Part shown: in pieces, positions 18,372 to 27,413 of the stretch
Position numbering within the stretch: position 1 is the stretch's first letter
Layout: each line of letters opens with the position of its first letter
DNA from: Candidatus Altimarinota bacterium
GTDB taxonomy: Bacteria > Cyanobacteriota > Cyanobacteriia > Cyanobacteriales > Microcystaceae
DNA: 64,000 nucleotides
Direction of reading: 5' to 3'
NCBI GenBank assembly: GCA_012031035.1
Contig: JAAUUT010000001.1
Location: forward strand, 1 to 64,000
The notes under the pieces: model-generated
Told to the model about the DNA's origin: nothing
Databases searched by the model: none
Seen by the model: the letters and a program-made list of their open reading frames with translations, nothing else
Position numbers and translations under genes: made by a program

Positions 18372-20624
18372 ATGGAGTTTACAATCGCCACATTACTATC
18401 GCATTTTAGTGAAGATAAATTAGTCGCGGCAAAAGTTCTAGAAAAAAAACTCGGTTGTGAAGATGAAGCCAGTATTGAGGAATTGCAAATTGTTCTCGAT
18501 GCCTTAGAAAAAATCGGCATGCTAGTCAAAGAACGAGGTAAATATCGACGAGTTTTAGAAGAAAATGTTGTAGAAGCAAAATTGCGCTGCTCTAGTAAAG
18601 GCTTTTGTTTTGCCATTCAAGACGATGAAGATGCCGATGATATCTACGTTCGAGAAAGTCATCTGAGCAATGCTTGGAATGGCGATCGCGTTCTCGTTAA
18701 AATCATCAGAGAAGCTAGTCGTCGTCGTTCTCCAGAAGGAGAAGTTAAGCTAATTTTAGAGCGGGCAAATCCTTCTTTACTCGCACAAGTAAAGAATAAT
18801 AACGGAACGTTTAGCGCGGTTCCCCTAGATGACAGACTCTTATTCGAGCTAGATCTCAAACAAAATGGCAACAACTTAGAACAAGCGATCGATCATCTCG
18901 TTCACGTTTCGGTTCTTCGCTATCCACTAGGACAATATCCACCCCTCGGACAAGTCACCCGAATTTTAGGAAGCGATGCAGAAGCCGCCGCAGATACCGA
19001 TATTGTCTGTTGCAAGCATGACTTGCCTCAAGCTTTCATGCCAGCCGTTCTCGAAGCTGCCAAAGCCATATCCGAAAAATCCCTAACCAGCGAGATTAAA
19101 CAACGTCACGATTTAAGAAAATTACTCACCTTCACCATCGAAGACGATGTGGAAAGAGACCATCCCCTGTTTATAGAAAATGCTTTTACCCTAGAAAAAC
19201 TGCGGGGGAAAAAGTGGCAGTTAGGCATCCACATCAGCGATGTCGCTCACTACGTAGAACCCGATTCGCCTTTAGACAAAGCTGCGAAAAAACGAGGAAC
19301 GGCAATTTATTTGGGACATAGAGTTCTACCCCTATTCCCCGAAGAAATTACGCATCTGTGTTCTCTCACCCCAGGAAAAGATCGCCTGACTATCTCGGTC
19401 TTCATAACTTTTGACGACGCGGGTCAAGCGATCGAATATGAAATTAAACCCTCTGCGATCGCCGTAGACCATCATCTAAGCTACCAACAAATACAATCTC
19501 TACTCAACAACCCAGAAACCGTCCCCCCACAGATGACAGAAGTGGTAGAACGCCTCCAGCAAGTCCTATTTACAATCGCGCCTTTAGTAAAAGCCCAGCG
19601 AATCGAGCGAGGTAGCTTTGAAATTCTCTCGGAAACTCAAGTTCCCTACAAAGATGAAGGAAAAATTGGTGCAATTTTGGTTTCCTCGATTTTACCCGTG
19701 CGTTCCTTGTTGACTGAGTTAGCGGTATTGGCTGGAAAATTTGTCGCCGATCATTTATTTGCCCTCGCCGTACCCGCCATCTATTGCACTCAGCCAGAAC
19801 CCGATTGGGACGAATTAGAAGATGTCCTCAAATTAGCGAGTAATTTAGGAATCGAACGAGAAATAGAGTCGGAGGAAGATATTACCCCTCGCGACTATCA
19901 ACATTTGACGCAATCGTTCTCAAGAGTATCTCCAGTAAGAGTGTTAAATTTCTTGCTACTATCAACCCTCAAGTCAGCTAAATACAGCAGCCATCCCGCC
20001 CCTCATTTTGGTCTAGCTTATGAAGATCGCTACACCCATTGCCTTTCGCCAGGACAGCGTTATGTCGATTTGTTAGTACAAAGAGTCTTGAAGCTGGTCT
20101 TTGCAGAAGGACGCGATCGCCGTCAAAAACAAGCGAAAACAGGGGTCAATCTCGGCAGCAGCACCTCTCACGGGAAGATTAACTGGAACGTCCTGCCGCC
20201 ACAAACCCAAGAGAAAATAGAAGAAGAATTTCACGGGATCGTCTCTCATCTCAACGACCGAGAAAAACTTGCCGAAGACGCAGAAAAAGACCTACAAGGC
20301 TTAAAGAAAGCCGAAAAAATGAAGGAACGCACGGGACAAGTTTTTCGAGGCTTAATTACCGGAGTGCAATCCTATGGTTTCTTCGTCGAAATTGAAGACT
20401 TATTAGTTGAAGGATTGGTTCACGTCAGTTCTCTCAAAGATGATTGGTATGAATATCGTTCTCGCCATAGCTGTCTGGTAGGACGCAAAAATCGCATTGC
20501 CTATCGTCTCGGAGATGAGGTAGAAGTAGAAGTGAAGAGCGTCGATTACTATCGCCAACAAATTGACTTAGTAACCGTTGGCGGCGGTAGCGCCGCAAGT
20601 AACGAAGATTTAGAAGAAGATTAG
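18372..20624 (+). CDS. RNase II/R (RNB) family protein with altered active-site motifs
   Basis: 750 residues. N-terminal winged-helix-like segment (1-60), cold-shock/OB domain (65-200, RCSSKGFCFAIQ, DIYV), RNB domain (246-580, DLRKLLTFTIEDD, LGIHISDVAHYVEP), C-terminal S1 domain (655-745, FRGLITGVQSYGFFVEIED). The family degrades RNA 3'-5'. The usual D-x-D-D-A acidic cluster after ERD reads HPLFIENA (264-271), and the usual SPIRRY motif reads SPGQRY (559-564). It may therefore be a weak or non-catalytic RNB protein, as in the cyanobacterial Zam branch; that assignment is from memory and uncertain. Confidence 0.82.
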   Translation: MEFTIATLLSHFSEDKLVAAKVLEKKLGCEDEASIEELQIVLDALEKIGMLVKERGKYRRVLEENVVEAKLRCSSKGFCFAIQDDEDADDIYVRESHLSNAWNGDRVLVKIIREASRRRSPEGEVKLILERANPSLLAQVKNNNGTFSAVPLDDRLLFELDLKQNGNNLEQAIDHLVHVSVLRYPLGQYPPLGQVTRILGSDAEAAADTDIVCCKHDLPQAFMPAVLEAAKAISEKSLTSEIKQRHDLRKLLTFTIEDDVERDHPLFIENAFTLEKLRGKKWQLGIHISDVAHYVEPDSPLDKAAKKRGTAIYLGHRVLPLFPEEITHLCSLTPGKDRLTISVFITFDDAGQAIEYEIKPSAIAVDHHLSYQQIQSLLNNPETVPPQMTEVVERLQQVLFTIAPLVKAQRIERGSFEILSETQVPYKDEGKIGAILVSSILPVRSLLTELAVLAGKFVADHLFALAVPAIYCTQPEPDWDELEDVLKLASNLGIEREIESEEDITPRDYQHLTQSFSRVSPVRVLNFLLLSTLKSAKYSSHPAPHFGLAYEDRYTHCLSPGQRYVDLLVQRVLKLVFAEGRDRRQKQAKTGVNLGSSTSHGKINWNVLPPQTQEKIEEEFHGIVSHLNDREKLAEDAEKDLQGLKKAEKMKERTGQVFRGLITGVQSYGFFVEIEDLLVEGLVHVSSLKDDWYEYRSRHSCLVGRKNRIAYRLGDEVEVEVKSVDYYRQQIDLVTVGGGSAASNEDLEED

Positions 20625-20725
20625 GAATGATGAATGATGAATTATAAATTATGAAAATTAGAAGTTCTTGAATTCAGCGCGGCTGAGTGCAATAGCTCAG
20701 AAGTTATGAATTTTTTTTGAACTTT

Positions 20726-20753
20726 GTTGGCGTAGCCCGTCATGAAGGACGTA
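20726..20753 (+). repeat. Dispersed repeat copy, related to the one inside the DUF4388 gene
   Basis: The stretch starting GTTGGCGTAGCCCGTC and ending GGACGTA closely matches the minus-strand sequence at 53776-53802 (GTTGGCAAAGCCCGTC...GGACGTA). It lies in the gap between the RNB gene and the DUF3153 gene, next to a duplicated CTTTGAA. Confidence 0.6.
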
Positions 20754-20776
20754 CTTTGAACTTTGAACTGTTACCA

Positions 20777-21556
20777 ATGAATAAATCCTTTCTATTAGCT
20801 TCGATCTTTTGTTTGTTGACGTTGTTAACGGGTTGTGTCCGCTATGAAGTTGGCATTAACTTTGACAATCAACATCAAGGAGAAATTGTTCAACATATCA
20901 AATTAGAACAGCAATTAACGACTTTAAGCGGTTCGGAAGCAATTAAATGGTTAAATAGCCTCGAAAAAAGAGCCGCTCAATTGCAAGGAAGAACTAAACG
21001 TATTTCTGGACAAGAAATTGTTGTGACAATTCCTTTTGGAAATGGAGACGAACTCGCCAAAAAATTTAACGAGTTTTTTAAGGCCGACGAACAATCGGCT
21101 GTAAACGCGATCGCAGGTGAAGGACTCGATCTCGTGCAACTTAACTCGCAAATGTCCGTCGAGCAAAATAATTGGTTGATTGTCGAGCGCAACACGATGA
21201 ATTTAAATGTCGATTTACGCGCTCTAGGCGTTCTCTCCAATCGGGGTAATATTATTGTTAGTCCTGGCTCTTTGATCGATTTAGAATTTATTTTAAATAC
21301 TCCTTGGAGAGCAAGTATTCCAGCTAATAGCGATAGTTTGTCTCCAGATATCGGTGAAACAAAAAAACAACTTATTTGGCATCTGCAACCAGGGCAAATT
21401 AATAATATTGCTGTTGTTTTTTGGGCCCCCAACTATATAGGAATCGGAACCATTGCGATCGCTTTGTTGATGATAGCAGGATTTTATCTAAAATACGGTC
21501 GTTTGCCCTTGCTTAACGAACCGATAAAAACCACTGTCGCAACTGAGAAACAATAA
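20777..21556 (+). CDS. DUF3153 lipoprotein-like membrane protein
   Basis: About 259 residues from the ATG at 20777; the frame extends upstream into a dispersed repeat and that part is rejected. Seen: a signal sequence with lipobox-like LLTGCVRYEVG, the DUF3153 core (INFDNQHQGEIVQHI, IVVTIPFGNGDELAKKF) and one C-terminal membrane helix (IGIGTIAIALLMIAGFYLKY) followed by a basic tail. Conserved in cyanobacteria; function unknown, probably membrane anchored. It lies just upstream of ureD. Confidence 0.72.
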   Translation: MNKSFLLASIFCLLTLLTGCVRYEVGINFDNQHQGEIVQHIKLEQQLTTLSGSEAIKWLNSLEKRAAQLQGRTKRISGQEIVVTIPFGNGDELAKKFNEFFKADEQSAVNAIAGEGLDLVQLNSQMSVEQNNWLIVERNTMNLNVDLRALGVLSNRGNIIVSPGSLIDLEFILNTPWRASIPANSDSLSPDIGETKKQLIWHLQPGQINNIAVVFWAPNYIGIGTIAIALLMIAGFYLKYGRLPLLNEPIKTTVATEKQ

Positions 21557-21567
21557 AGCTTTTAGTC

Positions 21568-22422
21568 TTGATGACAACGCAACCGATCTCTAGCTGGCAT
21601 GGCAGTCTCGATCTCGTCTATAGCGATCGCGATGGAGAAACTCAGATCGCTCATGCCTTAATCCAAGCTCCCCTTAAGGTACAGCGTCCCTTTTATCCCG
21701 AAAGTAAAGCTATCTGTCACAGCGTTATTCTCCATACCGCAGGAGGCATTGTCGGCGGCGATCGCCTCTCTCAAACTATCAAACTACAATCGCAAGCAAA
21801 TGCTTTAATTACAACTGCCGCCGCCGGAAAAGTTTATCGCAGCAACGGACAAACAGCAAAACAAACGATTAATATCGATGTCGAATCGGGAGCGTGTTTA
21901 GAATGGTTGCCCCAGGAGACAATTATTTTTAATGGGGCGCTGTATCATCAAAATTTACGAGTCGAATTAGCACCAGGCGCTAATTTTCTGGGATGGGAAA
22001 TTACTCGCTTCGGACGCAGTGCAAGAGGCGAAAAATTTCTCGCAGGAGAATGGCGATCTCATACAGAAATCTGGCAGCAAGGAAAACCGCTATTCATTGA
22101 CAGACAGTGGTTAAGTGCAGGAGAAACGATTATAAATAGTCCCGTTGGTTTAGCAGGGCATCCTATTGTAGCTAGCCTCATCTGGATTGGAAAACCCGTC
22201 TCGCCAGAAATAATCGAACAAGCGCGATCGCTGTGGGAGATTAAAAAAGATCGAGGAGAAGCAGGGGTAACGACTACTCAGGCACTAGGATTATTATGTC
22301 GATATCGCGGTTCCTCAACCGAAGAAGTGCAAAACTGGTTTATAGAAGTTTGGCAATTATTGCGGCGATCGCTTCTAGAACGAGGAACTATTAAGCCTAG
22401 AGTGTGGATGCGATCGATCTAA
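21568..22422 (+). CDS. ureD: Urease accessory protein UreD
   Basis: 284 residues. UreD binds the urease apoenzyme and, with UreF and UreG, helps insert nickel. Seen: family segments [45 protein letters not shown] and [11 protein letters not shown]. The ATG at 21568 is 12 bases after the DUF3153 gene's stop. ureA follows 24 bases later, so they form an operon. No ureB, ureC, ureE, ureF or ureG is in the window. Confidence 0.93.
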   Translation: MMTTQPISSWHGSLDLVYSDRDGETQIAHALIQAPLKVQRPFYPESKAICHSVILHTAGGIVGGDRLSQTIKLQSQANALITTAAAGKVYRSNGQTAKQTINIDVESGACLEWLPQETIIFNGALYHQNLRVELAPGANFLGWEITRFGRSARGEKFLAGEWRSHTEIWQQGKPLFIDRQWLSAGETIINSPVGLAGHPIVASLIWIGKPVSPEIIEQARSLWEIKKDRGEAGVTTTQALGLLCRYRGSSTEEVQNWFIEVWQLLRRSLLERGTIKPRVWMRSI

Positions 22423-22445
22423 ATTCCCCCCCAATAACGAACAAA

Positions 22446-22748
22446 ATGCAACTGACTCCCCAAGAAAAAGATAAATTATTGATTTTTACGGCGGCACTCT
22501 TAGCAGAAAGACGCAAAGCAAAAGGAATAAAATTAAATTACCCAGAATCCGTCGCCTATATTTCTGCGGCAGTCTTAGAAGGTGCTAGGGAAGGACGCAC
22601 GGTAGCAGAATTGATGAATTATGGAACGACGTTATTAACGCGCAATGATGTCATGGAAGGCATTGCCGAAATGTTGCACGAAGTTCAAGTAGAAGCAACC
22701 TTTCCCGATGGGACGAAGTTGATAACCGTCCACAATCCTATTCGTTAA
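22446..22748 (+). CDS. ureA: Urease gamma subunit
   Basis: 100 residues, exactly the family length. Small structural subunit of the nickel enzyme that splits urea to ammonia and carbamate. Seen: [53 protein letters not shown] and the C-terminal [11 protein letters not shown] and HNPI. The ATG at 22446 is used because the family begins MQLTP; the frame extends a little upstream. The beta-subunit gene does not follow. Confidence 0.96.
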   Translation: MQLTPQEKDKLLIFTAALLAERRKAKGIKLNYPESVAYISAAVLEGAREGRTVAELMNYGTTLLTRNDVMEGIAEMLHEVQVEATFPDGTKLITVHNPIR

Positions 22749-23170
22749 TCGAGGATGATACAGTGTTGCGCCAATCGCTCGTAACAGCGGGCGCGATCGC
22801 CATCAACCCTTAGTATCATTTCCCTTCAAGCTTGCTACAGATTAGAAGATGGGGAGAGATTTGTAGCAACGATTTAGGAAATCGATCTAGGTCGGTAAGC
22901 GCAATTAAATGTTAAATAGCAGGCATTACTAAAACTCTTATAAGGAATATCTACTCCACAGATATTTTCACTTTAGGTTTGCGTTTTTAAGGATCGACCC
23001 ACTCGAAACAACAGTTAACCTTCTCGTAACAATTCTTAAAAAAAAAATTATAAAGAAAATGTGTTTGAGGCTACAGTCTCTTATTTTAGAAGAAAGCTGA
23101 GCATAAATACTCATCGTATACTGGCTCTGCAAAATCATGCTCGATTAGGAGAAGCAAGCATCAAACTCGT
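22749..23170. other. Intergenic gap after ureA (422 bp), no gene seen
   Basis: No reading frame resembling ureB or any other protein is present on either strand. It holds short hairpins and an A9 run (about 23039-23048). The end next to 23171 carries the likely promoter and the ribosome site (TAGGAG) of the pentapeptide gene. Confidence 0.6.
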
Positions 23171-23722
23171 ATGCGAAAGCTAAGTGGACAGGATTTATTG
23201 GCTCAATACGCTGAAGGACAACGAAATTTTACAGATTTAGAGATCGCAGAAGCCAACTTATTTGAAGCGAATCTACCCAATATCGATTTCGCTCGTAGCA
23301 ACCTTCAAAAAGCTTATCTTCCTTACGCCAATCTTTCTAATGCCAATTTACAAGAAGTTCAACTGGGCGCGGCTCAATTGAGCGATGCTCGATTAAGTCA
23401 AGTTAATTTAACAAAAGCTAATTTACAAAAAGCCAATTTGTCAAGAGCAAATCTTCGCTATGCAAACTTACGAGAAGCGAACTTAAGCGGAGCAGATTTA
23501 CAACGGGCAGATTTATCGTTTGCCGATCTCCGCGATGCCAATTTAGAGCAAGCGGATTTGCGTAGAGTCAATCTAGATCGAGCCAATCTCAAAGGGGCGA
23601 AACTCGGAGGAGCCAACTTATTTAACGCTCAAAATGCTGAATTGGAAAATGCTCTACTCGATGCTAATACCATCGATCCCGATGGATATCGTCAATTAAG
23701 TAACGAGGAGTGTGAGGAATAA
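23171..23722 (+). CDS. Pentapeptide repeat protein
   Basis: 183 residues, of which about 20-150 are successive A(N/D)LXX pentapeptides (ANLQKANLSRANLRYANL and on) that fold into a right-handed square beta-helix. A short N-terminal piece (KLSGQDLLAQYAEGQRNF) and a C-terminal tail (DPDGYRQLSNEE) cap it. Many such proteins exist in cyanobacteria; roles vary and none can be assigned here. There is no signal peptide, so it is probably cytoplasmic. TAGGAG lies upstream of the ATG. Confidence 0.88.
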   Translation: MRKLSGQDLLAQYAEGQRNFTDLEIAEANLFEANLPNIDFARSNLQKAYLPYANLSNANLQEVQLGAAQLSDARLSQVNLTKANLQKANLSRANLRYANLREANLSGADLQRADLSFADLRDANLEQADLRRVNLDRANLKGAKLGGANLFNAQNAELENALLDANTIDPDGYRQLSNEECEE

Positions 23723-23745
23723 AACTTTTAAGATTTTATACTTTT

Positions 23746-24030
23746 CTAATCCATCGACTGGCGTTCGTAAGTGCCGTAGCGGTCGGCATAATGCTTTAAA
23801 ATCGCTTCTACTAAAGCGCGATCGCCTTCGCCGAGATCGCTAGGATAGGAGATCAATAATCCGCCGATTTGCGATCGCGCGTAATCGAACTGCGAGTCAT
23901 CCTGCGGTATTTGTAGGGTTTGAACTCCCGTCACTTGTCGCAGGTGAGCGGATATTTCCCGATAAATCGCGAGAGGCAAATTTGGATAAACTATTCGCTC
24001 TTGTCGCTCCCCAATATCTGTTTGTTGCAC
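23746..24030 (-). CDS. Conserved hypothetical protein
   Basis: 94 residues, acidic, soluble, no signal or membrane segment. Visible features: ERIVYPNLPLAIYREISAHL, then QLDYARSQ-like DSQFDYARSQIGGL, ending KHYADRYGTY. I do not recognise a characterised family. It starts 18 bases after the stop of the upstream lipoprotein gene on the same strand, so the two are likely co-transcribed and may share a role at the cell envelope (inference). Confidence 0.6.
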   Translation of the reverse strand: MQQTDIGERQERIVYPNLPLAIYREISAHLRQVTGVQTLQIPQDDSQFDYARSQIGGLLISYPSDLGEGDRALVEAILKHYADRYGTYERQSMD

Positions 24031-24048
24031 GAATTAATCATCTCCCGA

Positions 24049-24801
24049 TTACAATTGAGGCATCATTGCCATTGTCTCTCCTGCCCCGTTAGTCAGGGAA
24101 GGTTGTTGAGTCAGCTTGGAAGGTTCTTGAGCCATTCCTTCTCCTACTTCCTTATAAACTTCCTGCCCTAACTCTTCTAAAACGACAACTGGCGAGGGAC
24201 TTTGATATTTCTCGATGCGCTTCACCAAAACTTGTCCGTTAGAAAGGTAATCTCCGACTTGTACGTAACGGCTAACTCGTTCTCCGGGTGCTTTAACAAT
24301 AATTTTAGGCGCTCCGCCGACATCGATAATTCCGGCGATCGCAACTCCTTGGGCGAGTTCGGGTTGGGGGGGCAAGGGAGGGGTAGTCGTTTTTGGCTGT
24401 TGGGGTAAGTTTCCGATTGGTGGATTAGCACCAGTTCCTTGTGGAGATGGTTGAGGAATCGCTCCTGGCGATGCTGGTGGCATGGGTAGCGTCTTTAGTT
24501 GGGGCTGGACGGGAACAAAGCTAAAAGGATCTTTACGACCTTGAGCAATTTTTTGTCTGCGTTGGTTGGCGTTGGTAGAGGGAATTAGACCAGTAACCGC
24601 AGTGGTACTGGGAGAGGCTTTAGTTGGCGAAGGGGTTTGAGCGTTGGGAGTAGCTGCTGGAGTTGGGGAGGGTTTTGGTTGAGGGGGTTGAGTAGCTGTC
24701 GGCGATTGCGAGGGGGGAGAGGCTGCTTGTTCGGACGACCCGCAACTTCCTAAAAAGAGCGCGATTGCCGCGATTGATAACACTGACAGAGATTTTTTCA
24801 T
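24049..24801 (-). CDS. Proline-rich lipoprotein with PilP-like C-terminal domain
   Basis: 250 residues. Signal peptide with lipobox (LFLGSCGSS, Cys at 20), then a long Pro/Ser/Thr/Gln-rich spacer (25-165). The GRKDPFSFVP motif (88-97) resembles the GRRDPF found before PilP-type beta domains. A C-terminal beta domain follows (GVAIAGIIDVGGAPKIIVKA, VGDYLSNGQVLVKRIE). PilP links inner-membrane and secretin parts of type IV pili. The similarity is suggestive, not proven, and no other pilus assembly genes are near, although sigF, a pilus regulator, is the neighbour. Confidence 0.6.
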   Translation of the reverse strand: MKKSLSVLSIAAIALFLGSCGSSEQAASPPSQSPTATQPPQPKPSPTPAATPNAQTPSPTKASPSTTAVTGLIPSTNANQRRQKIAQGRKDPFSFVPVQPQLKTLPMPPASPGAIPQPSPQGTGANPPIGNLPQQPKTTTPPLPPQPELAQGVAIAGIIDVGGAPKIIVKAPGERVSRYVQVGDYLSNGQVLVKRIEKYQSPSPVVVLEELGQEVYKEVGEGMAQEPSKLTQQPSLTNGAGETMAMMPQL

Positions 24802-24897
24802 ATTTGGCAGTTCGGTGCTTTTATAGCACCATTTTCAAACGTCAATTGACATTTTAGTGAAAATTTAAACAAATGACTGAAATAAAACTGAGCTTTT

Positions 24898-25689
24898 CTA
24901 AGAAAAGACTTCTTTACCCATCGTTTGTTTGAGAGTTTCTAAGCCTTTCTTGACGCGACGAGAGACGGTAACGACGCTAATCCCTAGCTGTTCGGCTGCT
25001 TCTTTTTGAGTGAGGTCGTGTAGGAAGACGAATTCTAAAATGTTGCGCGTTTTTTCTTCTAGCTGTTCTAGGGCATGATGCAGGCGAAATTGGTCTTCTT
25101 GAGCGAGTTGAAAGCTTCGATAATCGGGATCTGCCACTAAATCAACTAAGCTGGTTTCGCCATCTTCATCGCTTCCAACCGAAGCATCTAAGCTAATTGG
25201 TTCTCTGTTTTGTAGCGCTAGTTTAACTTCTAGCCATTCTTTGCTCGGAATTTCCAAGATTTGAGCGATTTCTGCATCGTTGGGTTGGCGGTTAAAGCGC
25301 GTCTGATAGTCTTTGCGAATTGCTGTGGCTTGCTGTCCGAGTTCTTGCCAGCGTCGGGGAATGCGCACGCAGTGACCGCGATCGCGCAAATAGTGTTGAA
25401 TTTCGCCTCGAATGTAAGGAATGGCAAAGGAGCTAAAAGCACAACCTTTTTCTATCTCGAATCTTTCGATTGCTCTGATTAAGCCAATGCTGCCTACTTG
25501 CAATAAATCTTCATAACTTTCCTGACATTGGTTGACCCAGTGATAAGCTTCTTTTCTAACCAAGCCAAAGTTCAGATTGAGAATGCGATCGCGTAGTTCC
25601 GTTTTAGTAGTTTTTTTATAAATTTGAAATAAAGTTAGCGTTTCGACTTTGATATTATCTTTAACGGATTCTTTAATCGTGGTGTACAT
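24898..25689 (-). CDS. sigF: RNA polymerase sigma factor, SigF type (group 3)
   Basis: About 263 residues from the ATG at 25689 (a TTG lies four codons earlier). Region 2: DLLQVGSIGLIRAIERFE and FSSFAIPYIRGEIQHYLRD. Region 3: RIPRRWQEL and FNRQPNDAEIAQIL. Region 4: LTQKEAAEQLGISVVTVSRRVKKGL, the -35 helix-turn-helix. This layout matches cyanobacterial SigF, which in Synechocystis controls pilus genes and motility. A FliA/SigB-like relative is the alternative name. Confidence 0.85.
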   Translation of the reverse strand: MYTTIKESVKDNIKVETLTLFQIYKKTTKTELRDRILNLNFGLVRKEAYHWVNQCQESYEDLLQVGSIGLIRAIERFEIEKGCAFSSFAIPYIRGEIQHYLRDRGHCVRIPRRWQELGQQATAIRKDYQTRFNRQPNDAEIAQILEIPSKEWLEVKLALQNREPISLDASVGSDEDGETSLVDLVADPDYRSFQLAQEDQFRLHHALEQLEEKTRNILEFVFLHDLTQKEAAEQLGISVVTVSRRVKKGLETLKQTMGKEVFS

Positions 25690-25900
25690 AGCGCAACTCA
25701 ATAAAGTTTAAGATAGCGGCTGCAAAAGGTTAATTTTGGAGATTAGGTGGCTTTTGCTGCACAACTTCTAACGATCTACAGCTTATTGCTTACAGCTAGT
25801 TAGCCACAACAGCATTTTCACGAGAATCGACACGTCTATAAATTTTCGTATTCACTGTACGGAAGATGTTACAAGTTATAGGACGATAATTATCCAAGCG

Positions 25901-25930
25901 TGAAAAAAACGGGGGATTAGTTCCCCCGTT
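25901..25930 (-). terminator. Rho-independent terminator of psbO
   Basis: On the minus strand AACGGGGGA (25930-25922) pairs perfectly with TCCCCCGTT (25916-25908) around a 5-base loop, followed by a run of T (25909-25903). It begins 28 bases after the psbO stop. Confidence 0.9.
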
Positions 25931-25957
25931 GTGTTTAATTATGGTTTGCTCTTTTGA

Positions 25958-26791
25958 TTATGCGGTTGGTGCAACGCGAGCGTAGAAAGTTCCACGAATT
26001 TTGATATCTACAGAATCTCTGGCTCCTAGATCGGTATCGGAAGGCTGGATGCTTTCAAAAACGCCAGCGATTTCGCCACTTTCTCCATCAACCTTGGTGA
26101 CTTGGAGAGAAATTGTTCCCGTACCAGACTCGGTTTGTTTGACGTTAGCACGAGCTAATTTAGCATTATCTGCATTGGCAGGAAGGGCAACTGCATTATC
26201 ATAGCCCGTGTAAACCCCGCGACCTTTAGGATCGAGGAATCCCGCACCTCGGTAAGAAGGAACATTGAATTGTCCTTCAAAGTCTACCGAACTGTTGATA
26301 GCAGTAAAACCAGGCTCGGTTGAGCCGACTAACTTTTTGATAGTAAAGAAGAAAGGATGTTGCTCGCCCCCTGGCATTTGCACGGTGATAGGTTGAAAAT
26401 CAATTCCTTCTTCTTCTTTAAAAGTTAAAGTTCCATCGTTAGCTACGGAAATCGTGCCGCTGATTTGTTCTAGGCTGGTGGTTTCTCGCGTCAAGAGTTT
26501 GCTAGGAATAAATTCGGCTTCTTGGCGCTTGCTCTTGGGTTCTTCCTTGACAAAGTATTCTTGGGGTTCAAGGCACATATCGAGAACCGAGTAAGATTTG
26601 TTGGCTTCAATAGGAATCGTCCCGCGAGTAAATTCAGAAATTTGCGGACAGGTATTAGCAATTCCGGTTCCCAAAATCTCGTCATAAGTGAGTTGCTTGC
26701 GATCGCTAGCAACTGCTGAGCCATCGCTACAGGCGGTAATAACCCCCAAACATAGTGCCAAAAAGGCAACGATTAATGCGCGATATTTCAT
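25958..26791 (-). CDS. psbO: Photosystem II manganese-stabilising protein PsbO
   Basis: About 277 residues from the ATG at 26791, which has GAGG eight bases upstream; the frame's first codon is further out and unlikely. It caps the oxygen-evolving Mn4CaO5 cluster on the lumen side. Seen: a lipobox-like signal sequence (LGVITACSDG), LTYDEILGTGIANTCPQ, a pair of cysteines (in ANTCPQ and LDMCLEP) that form the conserved disulfide, GGEQHPFFFTIKK, SYRGAGFLDPKGRG and ESGEIAGVFESIQPSDTDLG. Monocistronic with a strong terminator. Confidence 0.97.
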   Translation of the reverse strand: MKYRALIVAFLALCLGVITACSDGSAVASDRKQLTYDEILGTGIANTCPQISEFTRGTIPIEANKSYSVLDMCLEPQEYFVKEEPKSKRQEAEFIPSKLLTRETTSLEQISGTISVANDGTLTFKEEEGIDFQPITVQMPGGEQHPFFFTIKKLVGSTEPGFTAINSSVDFEGQFNVPSYRGAGFLDPKGRGVYTGYDNAVALPANADNAKLARANVKQTESGTGTISLQVTKVDGESGEIAGVFESIQPSDTDLGARDSVDIKIRGTFYARVAPTA

Positions 26792-27001
26792 TGTCAACCT
26801 CGTTATGTCAATCTCTAAAATCATTAAAGCTTGTCCGCATAAGCAGTATTAATAGAAAAGCAATTAATAGCAAGTTGGACAAGTTAGGCTATCTCATCGG
26901 GATCTACTGTACCAAACTTTAGATACCCTAAATGCGAAAGCTGAAGGGATTCTTTAAACTTTATCGATTACGATTGAAGCGATTGTTATTAATTGGGATC
27001 G

Positions 27002-27325
27002 ATGGATATTCAGCAAGATTGGAACAGCAGCGAACTAGAAAAAGCTCTAAAAGAGATTTCGACAACGATATGGGCGATCGCCAAACGATGTGAAGACGAC
27101 CATCATTGCTTGTTAATGTTACTGCGATCGATGGAAAGCCTGCATCGGGAGATTCGAGAAGGGTTGTTCGAGCCATCCCTGCCCAATACCCGTAACGCTC
27201 TTTCTAGCTTGCTTAGAGAGATTGAGGAATCTGGAGGTTGGCCGTATATCGAACGCATGAGATTACAAGCTTTGCTCAAAAATTTGGAGTCTGAGGAAAA
27301 TGCTCAAATCTCCGAAACAAAATAA
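27002..27325 (+). CDS. Small conserved helical protein
   Basis: 107 residues from the ATG at 27002 (a TTG lies three codons earlier). Mostly helical and charged: NSSELEKALKEISTTIW, CEDDHHCLLMLLRSMESLHREI, then a Trp-Pro near the C-terminus. No signal or membrane segment. I do not recognise the family. It ends 89 bases before the proposed start of the phosphohexomutase gene on the same strand, so co-expression is likely. Confidence 0.55.
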   Translation: MDIQQDWNSSELEKALKEISTTIWAIAKRCEDDHHCLLMLLRSMESLHREIREGLFEPSLPNTRNALSSLLREIEESGGWPYIERMRLQALLKNLESEENAQISETK

Positions 27326-27413
27326 TTCTCAGATCTTTAGCGAGATCGGTTTCCAAAAAGAACTCGAACCGCTAATCTGGGATAAGAAAAAGAGTTTGCG
27401 ATCGAAATTTTTC

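Noticed and set aside
20717-20776. Upstream extension of the DUF3153 gene
   Set aside because: It begins inside a dispersed repeat; the signal peptide and lipobox start at the ATG at 20777.
22749-23170. Possible ureB remnant after ureA
   Set aside because: No frame shows urease beta motifs on either strand.
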